In this document: positions 24,328 to 33,584 of the stretch, piece by piece | How positions within the stretch are numbered: position 1 is the stretch's first letter | How the letters are laid out: each line of letters starts with the position of its first letter | Assembly (NCBI RefSeq): GCF_003939025.1 | Contig: NZ_RQIH01000014.1 | Location: forward strand, 62,001-126,000 | DNA from: Rhizobium sophoriradicis | Lineage (GTDB): Bacteria > Pseudomonadota > Alphaproteobacteria > Rhizobiales > Rhizobiaceae | DNA: 64,000 bases | Direction of reading: 5' to 3' | Position numbers and translations under genes: made by a program | The notes under the pieces: generated by a model | The model's input: the letters and a program-made list of their open reading frames with translations, nothing else | What the model was told of the DNA's origin: nothing | The model's database searches: none

Positions 24328-24747
24328 TCAGATCTTCTGCCGCTCGACTAGCACTGAGCACTTGGCGTGACGCACGACGCGGTCGGCCGTGGCGCCGATA
24401 AAGTAGTTGGAAAAATCCGGAATATGCGAGGCGAGGATGATGAGGTCGGCGCCATGGCTTTCGGCGGCCGCGATAATGGCCTTGGCCGGCGGACCGTTGC
24501 GGATGTCGATCCTTGCCGCAATTCCGGTGGTAGCAACCAGCCCTTCCAACTTGTCGCGACTGTCCTTCAATGCGTCCTCGAGCATATTGGCCGGGAGCTC
24601 GATCGCGACATAGGTCGGCACATCCTCGACGACGTTGAGGGCGACGATCTCGCCGCCGTCATCGAGCAGCGACGCGGCCTTGCGAAGAATGTTCTCTCCC
24701 CTGTCGAGGCGGCCGAGCGCGATCGCCACGATAATCTTCCTGTACAT
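24328..24747 (-). CDS. Universal stress protein (UspA family), 139 aa
   Basis: A small soluble Usp-fold protein. The N-terminal MYRKIIVAIALGRLDRGENILRKA and the ATP-type phosphate loop near the C-terminus (SHIPDFSNYFIGATADRVVRHAKCSVLV, of the G-x2-G-x9-G(S/T) class in degenerate form) identify the family. The start ATG 24747 has GGAGGG upstream. It stands alone. Confidence 0.88.
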   Translation of the reverse strand: MYRKIIVAIALGRLDRGENILRKAASLLDDGGEIVALNVVEDVPTYVAIELPANMLEDALKDSRDKLEGLVATTGIAARIDIRNGPPAKAIIAAAESHGADLIILASHIPDFSNYFIGATADRVVRHAKCSVLVERQKI

Positions 24748-24936
24748 GGCTTCCCTCCATGACTGAGATGCATAAGCTTGCTCTAATAAAGATATGGGCG
24801 CATTGACTCCGATCAAGGCCGGCTCGCGTCATCGTCAACAGCTGCTCAACGCTTCATCCTCAAAAACGAGCCTTCTGTGAACAATCCAGATGAGCCATAT
24901 AGAGGTCAAGTACGGCAACCCGAGGAGATCAGGCGA

Positions 24937-25890
24937 ATGAACCGGCGACACTTTCTCGGGTTTGCTACAGGCGGCATGGTTGCCGCCACCGCCGGTGCGC
25001 CTTCAATTTCAGAGGCAGGAGAATTATTCATGACGACCGAGACATCCTATGCGCTGACGCGGCCTGCCTATATCGACCAATCGCATCTCGTCGTCCGAGA
25101 CCTTGCGCTTGTGTCCGGCTTTTATCAGTCGATGCTCGGCCTGAAAGTCATCGAAAAGACGGCAAGCGGCGAAGTCCTTGGCGTCGGCGGGCAGCCGCTG
25201 CTGACGCTGACGACCGCCGGCAATGCCGCCGTCGCGCCGCGAAACGCCGCCGGCCTGTTCCACACCGCCTTCCTGATGCCGGACCGCACCGAACTGGCGC
25301 GCTGGCTGCGGCATGCGGCGCATAACAATGTCGTGCTTGACGGCGCTTCCGACCATCTCGTCAGCGAGGCGATCTATCTTTCAGACCCGGAAGGCAACGG
25401 CATCGAAATCTATGCCGACCGGCCGCACAAGGGATGGAAGTTTCATCAGGACGGCATGGTGGAGATGGCGACGCAGCGTCTCGACCTGCAGGCGCTTTAC
25501 GACAGCGCGCCGGACGATCGCTGGGACGGCATGGCGCAGGGGACGGCGATCGGCCATCTGCATCTGCAGGTCGGCGATATCCCGCAGGCCGACGCCTTCT
25601 ATCGCGACGTGCTCGGCCTGAAGCTGATGGCCCGCTATCCCGGCGCGAGCTTCTTTGCGACCGGCGGCTATCACCACCATCTCGCCGCCAATATCTGGAA
25701 CAGCCGGGGTGCGGGCCCGCGCGCCGACAATATGACCGGCCTGTCCGATTACAAGATCCGCTTCAACGACAAGGCGACGCTCGATGCGGCGGTCTCTAAG
25801 CTCGACGCACTGGAGATCAACAGCGAGAAGCGCGATGGCGGCGTTTTCCTCCGGGATCCCTGGGGCATCGGCCTGACGCTGTCGGCCTGA
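24937..25890 (+). CDS. VOC (glyoxalase/dioxygenase-type) protein, two tandem domains, possible Tat signal, 317 aa
   Basis: Two vicinal-oxygen-chelate modules, about residues 40-160 and 180-310, give an arrangement like extradiol (catechol 2,3-) dioxygenases: HLVVRDLALVSGFYQSMLGL and HLHLQVGDIPQADAFYRDVLGL. Metal ligand candidates are the first His of each module and Glu in GIEIYAD. The start at 24937 gives NRRHFLGFATGGMVAATAG, a twin-arginine-like export signal, with AGGAG upstream. A second start at ATG 25030, also with a good AGGAG, would give a 286-residue cytoplasmic protein. The substrate is unknown. Confidence 0.8.
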   Translation: MNRRHFLGFATGGMVAATAGAPSISEAGELFMTTETSYALTRPAYIDQSHLVVRDLALVSGFYQSMLGLKVIEKTASGEVLGVGGQPLLTLTTAGNAAVAPRNAAGLFHTAFLMPDRTELARWLRHAAHNNVVLDGASDHLVSEAIYLSDPEGNGIEIYADRPHKGWKFHQDGMVEMATQRLDLQALYDSAPDDRWDGMAQGTAIGHLHLQVGDIPQADAFYRDVLGLKLMARYPGASFFATGGYHHHLAANIWNSRGAGPRADNMTGLSDYKIRFNDKATLDAAVSKLDALEINSEKRDGGVFLRDPWGIGLTLSA

Positions 25891-25901
25891 ACCGGGAGAC
25901 G

Positions 25902-26285
25902 CTATTGGACCTTCTCGGTTCCCAATGGCGTCGTCACCCCCGTCGGCCCGCCGCCGTTGCCACTCGGCGCCGGCGAACGGTCTGTTGCTTCCGGCGGCCG
26001 TGCAGGGCCGGAGACCGGGTCATCGTTGAACGTGCCGGGACCGGACGGTTGCGTATTGATCGGATCCGGTTTCGTCGACGCCGTCGCCGTCGGATCGTTA
26101 TTGTCGGGGTCGGGCCAGATCGCAACACTGACGCCGGCAATGATGAGAACGGCCGCGCCTGCCGCGAGGACCGTCCAGGCCCACCAACGCCGTTGGTCGG
26201 CGGCTTTCAGGCTGCTCTCGTCGGCGTAAGGGGGATTGGTCGAATAGGTCTTGGTGGTTTTCGTCCGATCGGGATCTTCGGTCAT
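25902..26285 (-). CDS. Single-span membrane protein of unknown function, 127 aa
   Basis: I do not recognise the family. The N-terminal 33 residues are charged, one hydrophobic segment follows (WWAWTVLAAGAAVLIIAGVS, about 34-53), and the rest is a Pro/Gly/Thr-rich low-complexity tail that would face the periplasm. The RBS AAGGAGATAGCTC precedes ATG 26285. It is convergent with the VOC gene and divergent from the AI-2E family gene. Confidence 0.65.
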   Translation of the reverse strand: MTEDPDRTKTTKTYSTNPPYADESSLKAADQRRWWAWTVLAAGAAVLIIAGVSVAIWPDPDNNDPTATASTKPDPINTQPSGPGTFNDDPVSGPARPPEATDRSPAPSGNGGGPTGVTTPLGTEKVQ

Positions 26286-26502
26286 GAGCTATCTCCTTCC
26301 AACGTCGAACGCCCGCCACTGCAAGCTTGTTCCGGCGATGCAATTCAACTCGCTTGCTTGCCGGCGCGGGGCGGAGGTTCTCTCGCCTGACCGCGCACGC
26401 CTGCAACGGGCGCCATTTGCGCCATCGCGGTGACCTTGCGGAACCGGAACCGAAGCAGCGCGTTCTTGTGGCGAAGCAATGGGGCTTCGGGGACCTCACC
26501 GC

Positions 26503-27672
26503 ATGGGCATCGCCAACGGCATCCGCAAACAGGCAAAGAAGATCGCCGACGGCGAACGCCGCACCAGCACCTGGGCAAAGACATTGCAGGAGGCGGCGGA
26601 GGAGCTGCCACCACCTGCGCCGGTGCGTCGTGTGGAAAAGGACGGGCTGGATATCAGCACGGCCTGGGCGATCATCGGCATCTTCGCCATCCTCGGGCTG
26701 GCGGCCGTCTATATGATGTCGCTGATCCTTATCCCCATCACGCTTGCGGTGGTCGTCGGCATGATCCTCGGCCTCGCCGCCGAAAATCTGAGCAAGATGG
26801 GAGTGCCGCGGCTCGCCAACGCCTTTCTGCTGTCAAGCGGGGTCGCTCTTGTCATCGCGCTGCTGGCCAACTCGCTTGCGGATCCGCTGACGACGCTTGC
26901 CAATGAAGCGCCGGCTTTTGTCGAGCGCACGATCAGCCGTATCATGCCTTATCTGGAGCGCATCGAATGGTTGCACATCACGCCGGCGACATTCGAAAGC
27001 GGGCCGATGTCAATCGGTGCGCTGCTCGAAAACACCGGCAACGTCCTGCATGTGGTGACCACGAGCCTGACGCCGGCGCTGGTGCAGGGGCTGATCTTTT
27101 TCGCTGCGCTGCTGCTCTTCCTCGCCAGCCGGGTCAATCTGCGCAAGACGATCATCATGACCTTCCGCACCCGCCCGCAGCGGCTGGCCGCGATCCGCAT
27201 CATCAATGCCGTCGAACAGGTGCTCGGCTTCTACTTTGCCACCGCCTCGCTGATTTATGTCGGGCTTGGCATCGTCATGACCATTATCGCTTATGCGAGT
27301 GGGTTGTCGGCGCCGGTGCTGTGGGGCTTTTTCGCCTTCCTGTCGAGCTTCATTCCTTATCTCGGCATCACGCTGATGACGCTGTCCGTCGCCATCGCCG
27401 GCATCATCACATATGACGGCTTCATCGTCGGCCTGATGCCTGCCGCCGCCTTCTTCACGGTGCATCTCGTCATGGAAAACATCATCTTCCCGGCGGTGAT
27501 GGGGCGACGGCTCGAAATCAACCCCTTCATCGTCTTCATCGCCATCCTGTTCTGGACGTGGATGTGGGGTGCGGTCGGAGCGATGCTGGCGCTGCCGCTG
27601 TCGTTGATCGTCATGACCATTATCGAGGAGTTGTTGATCGAGGAACGACCGCAGCCGCAATTGCCGAAGTGA
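26503..27672 (+). CDS. AI-2E family transporter-like permease, 389 aa
   Basis: An inner-membrane protein of the AI-2E/PerM family with about eight hydrophobic segments. These include the pair at residues 50-95 (VYMMSLILIPITLAVVVGMILGLAAE), and the conserved region FFAFLSSFIPYLG, then HLVMENIIFPAVMGRRLEINP near the C-terminus. The N-terminal 45 residues are a hydrophilic extension. Family members export small molecules or cations; substrate here is unknown. ATG 26503 is taken over ATG 26479 because the latter lies in unrelated sequence; neither has a strong RBS. Confidence 0.85.
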   Translation: MGIANGIRKQAKKIADGERRTSTWAKTLQEAAEELPPPAPVRRVEKDGLDISTAWAIIGIFAILGLAAVYMMSLILIPITLAVVVGMILGLAAENLSKMGVPRLANAFLLSSGVALVIALLANSLADPLTTLANEAPAFVERTISRIMPYLERIEWLHITPATFESGPMSIGALLENTGNVLHVVTTSLTPALVQGLIFFAALLLFLASRVNLRKTIIMTFRTRPQRLAAIRIINAVEQVLGFYFATASLIYVGLGIVMTIIAYASGLSAPVLWGFFAFLSSFIPYLGITLMTLSVAIAGIITYDGFIVGLMPAAAFFTVHLVMENIIFPAVMGRRLEINPFIVFIAILFWTWMWGAVGAMLALPLSLIVMTIIEELLIEERPQPQLPK

Positions 27673-27691
27673 TCAAGCAAGGAGACATCCG

Positions 27692-28984
27692 TTGGCATCT
27701 GATCCCGACCTCGACGAATCCGATCATGACCAGATGGTCAGCGGCTGTTCGCTTTGGGGGAGGAATGCCATCCGTCCGGAGTGGCGGCCGATCGAGCAGA
27801 GCATTGCTGCCGATGTGGCAGTGATCGGCGGCGGCATCACCGGTGCGCTGATCGCAGAACATCTGACGGCGCGGGGCTTTTCCGTTGTTGTCGTCGACCG
27901 GGAGGAACCGGACTTTGGCAGCACCGCCGCCAGCACGGCGATGCTGCAATGGGAAATCGACAGCACGCTCAGCGAGCTGGAGACCTGGTATGGCTTCGAG
28001 CGTGCGGCCGGCATTTATCGCCGCAGCGCCGCTGCCGTCGCCGGCCTTGCCAAGTTGATCGCCGCAAACGGCATCGCCTGTGGTTTTCGGCCGCGCAACA
28101 CGCTCTATCTCGCCGCCAATCAGGAAGGTGCCCGCGACCTGCAGGCGGAGCGCCAGCTGCGCCGCCGGGCCGGCCTGCCCGGCGTCTATCTCGAACATCC
28201 CGATCTCTTCACCCAGTTCGAGCTCGATCGCGATGGCGCGATCTATTCGCCGGGTTCGGCGGAAGCCGATCCGTTGCTGCTCACCTGGGCGCTGATCGCG
28301 ATCGCTGTGCGGCGCGGCGCGCAGTTGCTCAAGGCTTCGGTGACAGCGCTGCACAGCGACGGCGACCACGTCACTGCCGAAACCGACGGAGGCCATGTCA
28401 TCCAAGCGCGCCATCTTGTGCTGGCGACCGGCTATTCGATGCCGGGTCTCGAGATGCCGAAGCTGCACCGCGTCTGTTCGAGCTGGGCGTTCGCCACCGT
28501 GCCCCAAAACCCGGCAAGGCTCTGGCGCGACAGGGCGCTGATCTGGGAGGACAGCCATCCCTATCTCTACATGCGCACGACAGCGGATCACCGCATCGTC
28601 GCCGGTGGTGAAGACGACGGCACCGTCAATGCTGCGGTGCGCGAGCGGAAGCTGCCGGCGAAGATCCGTGTGATTCAGGCGAAGATGCAGCGGCTCTGGC
28701 CGAGGGCCGACACCCGCATCGCCCATGCCTGGGGCGGAACCTTCGGCGAAACCGCCGACGGCCTGCCGCTGATCGGCCCGGCACCCGGCATGCCGCATGT
28801 GTTCGCCGCCTATGGCTACGGCGGCAACGGCATTACCCTTTCCTATCTCGCTGCCCAGATGATCGGCGCGATGATTGCCGGCATGCATCGCGACTGGTTC
28901 GAGGATTTCGCGCTCGATCGCGACGGGCCGGGGCTGCGGCGGTTTGGGGAAGATAGGGCGCGAGCGGGGAGTGAACTGCGGTAG
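27692..28984 (+). CDS. FAD-dependent oxidoreductase (DAO/glycine oxidase fold), 430 aa
   Basis: The N-terminal dinucleotide-binding motif VAVIGGGITGALIAEHLTARGFSVVVVDRE (about residues 41-71) marks a flavoprotein of the D-amino-acid-oxidase superfamily. The C-terminal part has the typical WGGTFGETADGLPLIG and GYGGNGITLSYLAAQM. The start is TTG 27692 with AGGAGA upstream; no in-frame ATG fits. It begins 19 bases after the permease stop and is probably co-transcribed with it. The substrate is probably an amine; which one is unknown. Confidence 0.85.
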   Translation: MASDPDLDESDHDQMVSGCSLWGRNAIRPEWRPIEQSIAADVAVIGGGITGALIAEHLTARGFSVVVVDREEPDFGSTAASTAMLQWEIDSTLSELETWYGFERAAGIYRRSAAAVAGLAKLIAANGIACGFRPRNTLYLAANQEGARDLQAERQLRRRAGLPGVYLEHPDLFTQFELDRDGAIYSPGSAEADPLLLTWALIAIAVRRGAQLLKASVTALHSDGDHVTAETDGGHVIQARHLVLATGYSMPGLEMPKLHRVCSSWAFATVPQNPARLWRDRALIWEDSHPYLYMRTTADHRIVAGGEDDGTVNAAVRERKLPAKIRVIQAKMQRLWPRADTRIAHAWGGTFGETADGLPLIGPAPGMPHVFAAYGYGGNGITLSYLAAQMIGAMIAGMHRDWFEDFALDRDGPGLRRFGEDRARAGSELR

Positions 28985-29015
28985 AGGCCTTGTAGTGGCT
29001 GTCGTGCCGTGGCCG

Positions 29016-29188
29016 CCCCCCCTCTGCCCTGCCGGGCATCTCCCCCACAAGGGGGGAGATCGGCTGGACTTGGTGACCTCCCCAAACAACTGGCATCGCG
29101 GCTCGGCAAAACGGTAGAGAGGCCGAAGGCTTGGCTACTTGCCAATCTCCCCACCTGTGGGGGAGATGCCCGGCAGGGCAGAGGGGGG
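29016..29188. repeat. RIME-like paired palindromic repeat
   Basis: Inverted arms at 29016-29064 and 29141-29188 share the sequence CTGCCCTGCCGGGCATCTCCC seen in the other copies (first 20 bases of the core). The spacer contains CCCAAACAACTGGC and AAAACGGTAGA, blocks also found, in the same or opposite order, in the copies at 32.9 and 35.4 kb. It lies between the oxidoreductase and the deacetylase gene. Confidence 0.85.
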
Positions 29189-29215
29189 CGGCCACGGCAC
29201 ACCTTCAATAGCGAA

Positions 29216-30004
29216 CTACTCCGTCGTGCGATCATCCCCCATATCATCGACATCATCGAGGCGAACAAACTCCGTGCCCTTCACCTTCAGATCGACCAGC
29301 GCCTTTGCTACCCCCTCGCCCGCCGCATGGGTCGGCTGGTTGATGTGGGAGATGACGACGTCACGGTCCTTGGCCGAGGCGATGCGCTTTTCGGTGATTG
29401 CAGCGCCGAGCAGCGAGCCGCCGTCGCCGTTCACCGAATAACCGGCGATGCGGTAGCCGAGGGCGCGGATTTCGCCGATTGCCGAAAGGTCATATTTGGC
29501 GGTCGAGCCGCGGAACCAGTGCGGTGCGGGAATGCCGGATGCGAGCATGGCGGCAGCGCCGCCTTCGACTTCCTGTCGGACGGCCTGCGGCGAGCCGGCG
29601 GACGCTATGCCATAGACCCGAGTCGGCGTATCGACGGCGGGAATGTGGTTCTCACCATGATTTTCGAGTTCGAACAGGTCGGGGTTCTGCAGGAAGACGG
29701 CGAGCGCGGCGGGGTTGCGCTTCAGCCAGCGGGCCGTGACGAAGATCGTCGCGGGAATGCGCTCGCGCACCAGCGTCGACATGATGCGCTCGTCCGCCTG
29801 GCCCATGCAGGCATCGAAGGTCAGCGCAATGCGGGCATGGCCTGCGATGTTGGAGCGGGCAATATGCAGATGCGGCTCGACGAGCTTTACCGCCGGACCC
29901 TTGATGACCGGAGCGCCGGCAGCCGGCAGCAGCGGCGTTTCGGCCGCGCATAGCGTGGTGAGGCCGGCCAGAAGAAACGGCGAAGCAAGCAAGATGCGGT
30001 TCAT
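29216..30004 (-). CDS. Exported polysaccharide deacetylase (NodB-homology domain), 262 aa
   Basis: A signal peptide (MNRILLASPFLLAGLTTLCAA) is followed by a NodB-type domain from about residue 57: ALTFDACMGQ is the first metal/catalytic motif (TFD-A-C in place of TFDDG), and NHGENH near residue 116 supplies the His ligands. WFRGSTAKYD near residue 163 and DVVISHINQP near residue 218 match later motifs. The altered first motif is usual for a subgroup of these proteins. Substrate may be a periplasmic or surface polysaccharide. It is not a nod gene by context. Confidence 0.85.
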   Translation of the reverse strand: MNRILLASPFLLAGLTTLCAAETPLLPAAGAPVIKGPAVKLVEPHLHIARSNIAGHARIALTFDACMGQADERIMSTLVRERIPATIFVTARWLKRNPAALAVFLQNPDLFELENHGENHIPAVDTPTRVYGIASAGSPQAVRQEVEGGAAAMLASGIPAPHWFRGSTAKYDLSAIGEIRALGYRIAGYSVNGDGGSLLGAAITEKRIASAKDRDVVISHINQPTHAAGEGVAKALVDLKVKGTEFVRLDDVDDMGDDRTTE

Positions 30005-30095
30005 GGAAGGACTTCTACGATTCGATCGGCCGAGTTTAGCGACGGCATTCGTCCACCACCATGTGGCCGGTCAGCGCAGCCAAGGCGACAGGCGA

Positions 30096-30485
30096 TCAAT
30101 CGTAGAGATAATATTTTTCCCACTTCTCGCGCGGCACCTTGTCGCCGATCTGGTAATCGAGCTGGCGCACGTTGATATGCTGCGGACCGGTGATGCAGGT
30201 GTAGGAGAGATGGTACCAATCGCCCTTGCTGCGGAAGACCGCGCCCGGCGCCTGCAGCGAATTGTCGCCGGCGATCGGATCCTTGAAGGTATAGGCGATC
30301 ACCTTGTCGGGCTTGAAGCCGGTGCTGTCCTGGTTGATGCGGCTCATCGCCTCGGTGTCGCAGCTCTGCTCCAGGCGGGTCGAGGGATCGAGTTTCTCCA
30401 GCTGCTTCTTGATGGCGGGATCGACGGCAAAGGCGGGGGCGGCAAGAGCGGCCAGGGATACAAACAGGAGCAGACGTTTCGGCAT
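30096..30485 (-). CDS. DUF930 domain exported protein, 129 aa
   Basis: A signal peptide (MPKRLLLFVSLAALAAPAFA) precedes a small domain with LEKLDPSTRLEQSCDTEAMSRI, typical of DUF930, a family of unknown function in Rhizobiales. Two cysteines (about residues 42 and 97) could form a disulfide in the periplasm. It is 91 bases upstream of the deacetylase on the same strand. Confidence 0.85.
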   Translation of the reverse strand: MPKRLLLFVSLAALAAPAFAVDPAIKKQLEKLDPSTRLEQSCDTEAMSRINQDSTGFKPDKVIAYTFKDPIAGDNSLQAPGAVFRSKGDWYHLSYTCITGPQHINVRQLDYQIGDKVPREKWEKYYLYD

Positions 30486-30728
30486 TGCGGAGAAAATCCC
30501 TTACTGTTGTCCATTCTTCACCCTGCCACAGGCGGGTTGCCAGGGGCTTGGCAGGTGTAACTTTCATGCAGCGATAGCGGACTTTCTTAAACTTTGTGGT
30601 GACATCAAGGCAGGGCGAGACAAGCCGTCGCCTTGTCTGTGGAAGGCCCCCTTCCCCCTTGGCGCTTGATCCGGAACCGGTGCGCCTCTATCTCTTGCCA
30701 ACCCGACCTTCCCACCGGAGCCAATTCC

Positions 30729-32837
30729 TTGTCCGTTTTCAAGAACCTGCCGACACCGCCTGCCGCCCCGAAGAAGCCCGTCTCCGATACGCGCCACGGC
30801 ATTACCCGCACGGACGATTATGCCTGGCTGCGCGCCGACAACTGGCAAGCGATGTTCAAGGATCCCTCGATCCTCGATCCCGAGATCCGCCGGCATCTCG
30901 AAGCTGAAAACGCCTATATGAATGCGGCGATGGAAGACACCAAACCGCTGCAGAAGGTGCTGTTTTCCGAAATGCGCGGCCGCATCAAGGAAGACGACAG
31001 CTCGGTGCCGGTGAAGGACGACGCCTATGCCTACGGCACATCCTACGTGACCGGCGGCGAGCAGCCGCGCTACTTCCGCATCCCCCGCGACGGCGATGTC
31101 GCCGACGAGACGATCCGCATGGTGCTGCTGGACGGCGACAAGGAGGCAACGGGCAAAGCCTATTTCCGCCTCGCCGGCCTCGACCACTCGAGCGACCACG
31201 GCCGCGGCATCTGGGGTTATGACGATAAGGGCTCGGAATTCTTCACACTGAAGGTGCGCGACCTCTCGACCGGCCAGGATCTCGACGACGTGATCGAGAA
31301 TACCGGCGGCGGCGGCGTCTGGGCGCCCGATGGTAAGAGCTTCTTCTATTCGGCGCTCGACGAGAACCACCGGCCCTCGAAAGTGTTCCACCATATTGTC
31401 GGCCGGCCGCAGTCGGAAGACCGGCTGGTCTATGAGGAAACCGATGCCGGCTTCTTCATGGGCGTCGGCGGCTCGCTGCTCGACGATTTCATCTATATCG
31501 ACATCCACGACCACGAGACCAGCGAATACCGGCTGCTGTCGACCAGGGATCTGACAGCCGAGCCGAAGCTGGTGGCGGCGCGCGAGGAAGGCATCGAATA
31601 TTCGATGACCGAGGGCGGAGACGTCTTCTATATTCTGACGAATGACGGCGGCGCCAAGGATTTCAAGATCATGGAAGCGCCTATGGACAATCCGGGCAAG
31701 GAAAACTGGCGCGAAGTGGTTCCCCATAAGCCCGGCACGCTGATCATCAGCCACATGGCCTATGCCCGCCATCTCCTGTGGCTGGAGCGCAAGGACGGGC
31801 TGCCGCGGATTATCATCCGCGACCGGTCGACCGGTGAGGAACACGCGATCGCCTTTGCCGAGGAAGCCTATTCGCTGGGGCTGTCGGGTGCTGCGGAATA
31901 CGACACGGATGTCATCCGCTTCTCCTATTCCTCGATGACGACGCCATCGCAGCTCTACGACTACAACATGGTGACGCGCGAGCGCACGCTCTTGAAGACG
32001 CAGGAAGTGCCGTCGGGCCACAATCCCGAAGACTACGTCACCCGCCGGGTCTTCGCCCCCGCCTGGGATGGCGAGACCGTGCCGGTCACCCTGCTCTACC
32101 GCAAGGACATGCCGCTCGACGGCAGCGCCCCCTGCCTGCTCTATGGCTACGGCGCCTACGGCATCACCATTCCGGCCGGCTTCAACACCAATTGCCTGTC
32201 GCTCGCCGACCGCGGCTTCGTCTATGCCATCGCCCATATCCGCGGCGGCAAGGACAAGGGCTTTGCCTGGTACGAAGACGGCAAGATGGACAAGAAGACG
32301 AACAGCTTCAAGGACTTCGTCGCCGCGGCCGATTATCTGAATCAACAGAAGTTCACCTCTTACGCGAAGATCATCGCTGAGGGCGGCTCGGCCGGCGGCA
32401 TGCTGATGGGCGCCGTCGCCAACATGGCGCCGGAAAAATTCGCCGGCATCATCGCCGCCGTTCCCTTCGTCGACGTGCTCAACACCATGCTCGACGACAC
32501 CTTGCCGCTGACGCCGCCGGAATGGCCGGAATGGGGCAACCCGATCGACAGCCGCGAAGAATACGAGCAGATCGCCGCCTATTCGCCCTATGACAATGTC
32601 GGCCCCAAAGCCTACCCGCCGATCCTGGCGCTAGGCGGCCTGACCGACCCGCGCGTCACCTATTGGGAGCCGGCCAAATGGGTGGCGAAGCTGCGTGAGC
32701 AGACGACCGGCGCGGCGCCGATCCTGCTCAAGACCAATATGGATGCCGGCCATGGCGGCGCGTCCGGGCGTTTCCAGCGGTTGGAAGAGATTGCGTTTGA
32801 GTATGCGTTTGCGATCAAGGTGGCGGGGAAGATGTGA
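30729..32837 (+). CDS. ptrB: S9 family peptidase (oligopeptidase B / prolyl oligopeptidase type), 702 aa
   Basis: A cytoplasmic serine peptidase with an N-terminal beta-propeller and C-terminal alpha/beta-hydrolase domain. It cleaves short peptides, often after basic residues. The catalytic Ser is S554 in GGSAGG; Asp and His candidates are D640 (LTDPRV) and H675 (AGHGG). The N-terminus PVSDTRHGITRTDDYAWLR is family-typical. The start is TTG 30729, since the frame upstream reads as unrelated sequence. The gene symbol is by family resemblance; the basic-residue specificity is not proven. Confidence 0.88.
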   Translation: MSVFKNLPTPPAAPKKPVSDTRHGITRTDDYAWLRADNWQAMFKDPSILDPEIRRHLEAENAYMNAAMEDTKPLQKVLFSEMRGRIKEDDSSVPVKDDAYAYGTSYVTGGEQPRYFRIPRDGDVADETIRMVLLDGDKEATGKAYFRLAGLDHSSDHGRGIWGYDDKGSEFFTLKVRDLSTGQDLDDVIENTGGGGVWAPDGKSFFYSALDENHRPSKVFHHIVGRPQSEDRLVYEETDAGFFMGVGGSLLDDFIYIDIHDHETSEYRLLSTRDLTAEPKLVAAREEGIEYSMTEGGDVFYILTNDGGAKDFKIMEAPMDNPGKENWREVVPHKPGTLIISHMAYARHLLWLERKDGLPRIIIRDRSTGEEHAIAFAEEAYSLGLSGAAEYDTDVIRFSYSSMTTPSQLYDYNMVTRERTLLKTQEVPSGHNPEDYVTRRVFAPAWDGETVPVTLLYRKDMPLDGSAPCLLYGYGAYGITIPAGFNTNCLSLADRGFVYAIAHIRGGKDKGFAWYEDGKMDKKTNSFKDFVAAADYLNQQKFTSYAKIIAEGGSAGGMLMGAVANMAPEKFAGIIAAVPFVDVLNTMLDDTLPLTPPEWPEWGNPIDSREEYEQIAAYSPYDNVGPKAYPPILALGGLTDPRVTYWEPAKWVAKLREQTTGAAPILLKTNMDAGHGGASGRFQRLEEIAFEYAFAIKVAGKM

Positions 32838-32861
32838 ATTTTTAGGGGGGTGCCGTGGTCG

Positions 32862-33031
32862 CCCCCTCTGCCCTGCCGGGCACCTCCCCCACAGGCGGGG
32901 AGATCGGCAAGTGGCCAAACCTTCCCGCCTCTCTACCGTTTCGCCCAGCCGCGTCGCTGGTTGTTTGGGAAGCCAGCAAGCCCAGCCAATCTCCCCACCT
33001 GTGGGGGAGATGCCCGGCAGGGCAGAGGGGG
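32862..33031. repeat. RIME-like paired palindromic repeat
   Basis: Inverted arms about 32862-32909 and 32984-33031 carry the same core as the other copies. The spacer contains CTCTACCGTTTCG and GGTTGTTTGGGAAGCCAG, which are the reverse complement of spacer blocks in the 29.1-kb copy. So this copy is in the opposite orientation. It ends 30 bases before the DUF1697 start. Confidence 0.85.
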
Positions 33032-33062
33032 CGGCACGGCACAACGGTCAAAGGAGAAGGAA

Positions 33063-33578
33063 ATGCCCATCTACATCGCCCTCCTCCGCGCCGTAAACGT
33101 CGGCGGCACCGGCGCCTTGCCGATGACCGAATTGAAAACAATCTGCGAAGAGCTCGGCTTCACGGATGTCAAAACCTATATCCAGAGCGGCAATGTGCTC
33201 TTCCGCTCGGATGAATCCGAAACGGCGGTGGAGGAAAAGCTCGACGCAGCCCTCGGCAAGACGATGGGCAAGCGGCCAGGCGTGATGGTGCGAACCCGGA
33301 AGGAGCTCGACGCGATCGTCGCCGACGCACCCTTCCCCGACGCCAAACCGAACTTCCTGCTCGTCTATTTCCTGCCCGAAAGAGCCCTTGCCGATGCACT
33401 CGAAAATATGGCGCCCGATGGCGAGGAAGCGAAACTCGCGGCCCGCGAAATCTATGTGCACTACCCCAATGGCTCCGGCCGCTCGAAGCTGAAGCTGCCG
33501 GCGCTGAAACCAGCGACCTCGCGCAATCTCAATACCGTGCGCAAGCTCGCGGAACTGGCCGCAGCGATGGAACGTTAA
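33063..33578 (+). CDS. DUF1697 protein, 171 aa
   Basis: A soluble protein of the DUF1697 family, of unknown function. The start MPIYIALLRAVNVGGTGALPM and LGFTDVKTYIQSGNVLF are diagnostic, and LKPATSRNLNTVRKLAELA closes it. The start ATG 33063 has AAGGAGAAGG upstream, which lies just outside the repeat. The frame also opens through the upstream repeat, but that part is not coding. Confidence 0.9.
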   Translation: MPIYIALLRAVNVGGTGALPMTELKTICEELGFTDVKTYIQSGNVLFRSDESETAVEEKLDAALGKTMGKRPGVMVRTRKELDAIVADAPFPDAKPNFLLVYFLPERALADALENMAPDGEEAKLAAREIYVHYPNGSGRSKLKLPALKPATSRNLNTVRKLAELAAAMER

Positions 33579-33584
33579 CGGCAG

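Noticed and set aside
27620..29089. 489-residue ORF opposite the FAD oxidoreductase gene
   Set aside because: The oxidoreductase frame has the FAD motif and the antisense frame has none; its start also lies within the RIME arm.
30564..32345. 593-residue ORF on the minus strand opposite the S9 peptidase gene
   Set aside because: The peptidase frame carries all catalytic motifs; the opposite frame shows no family sequence.
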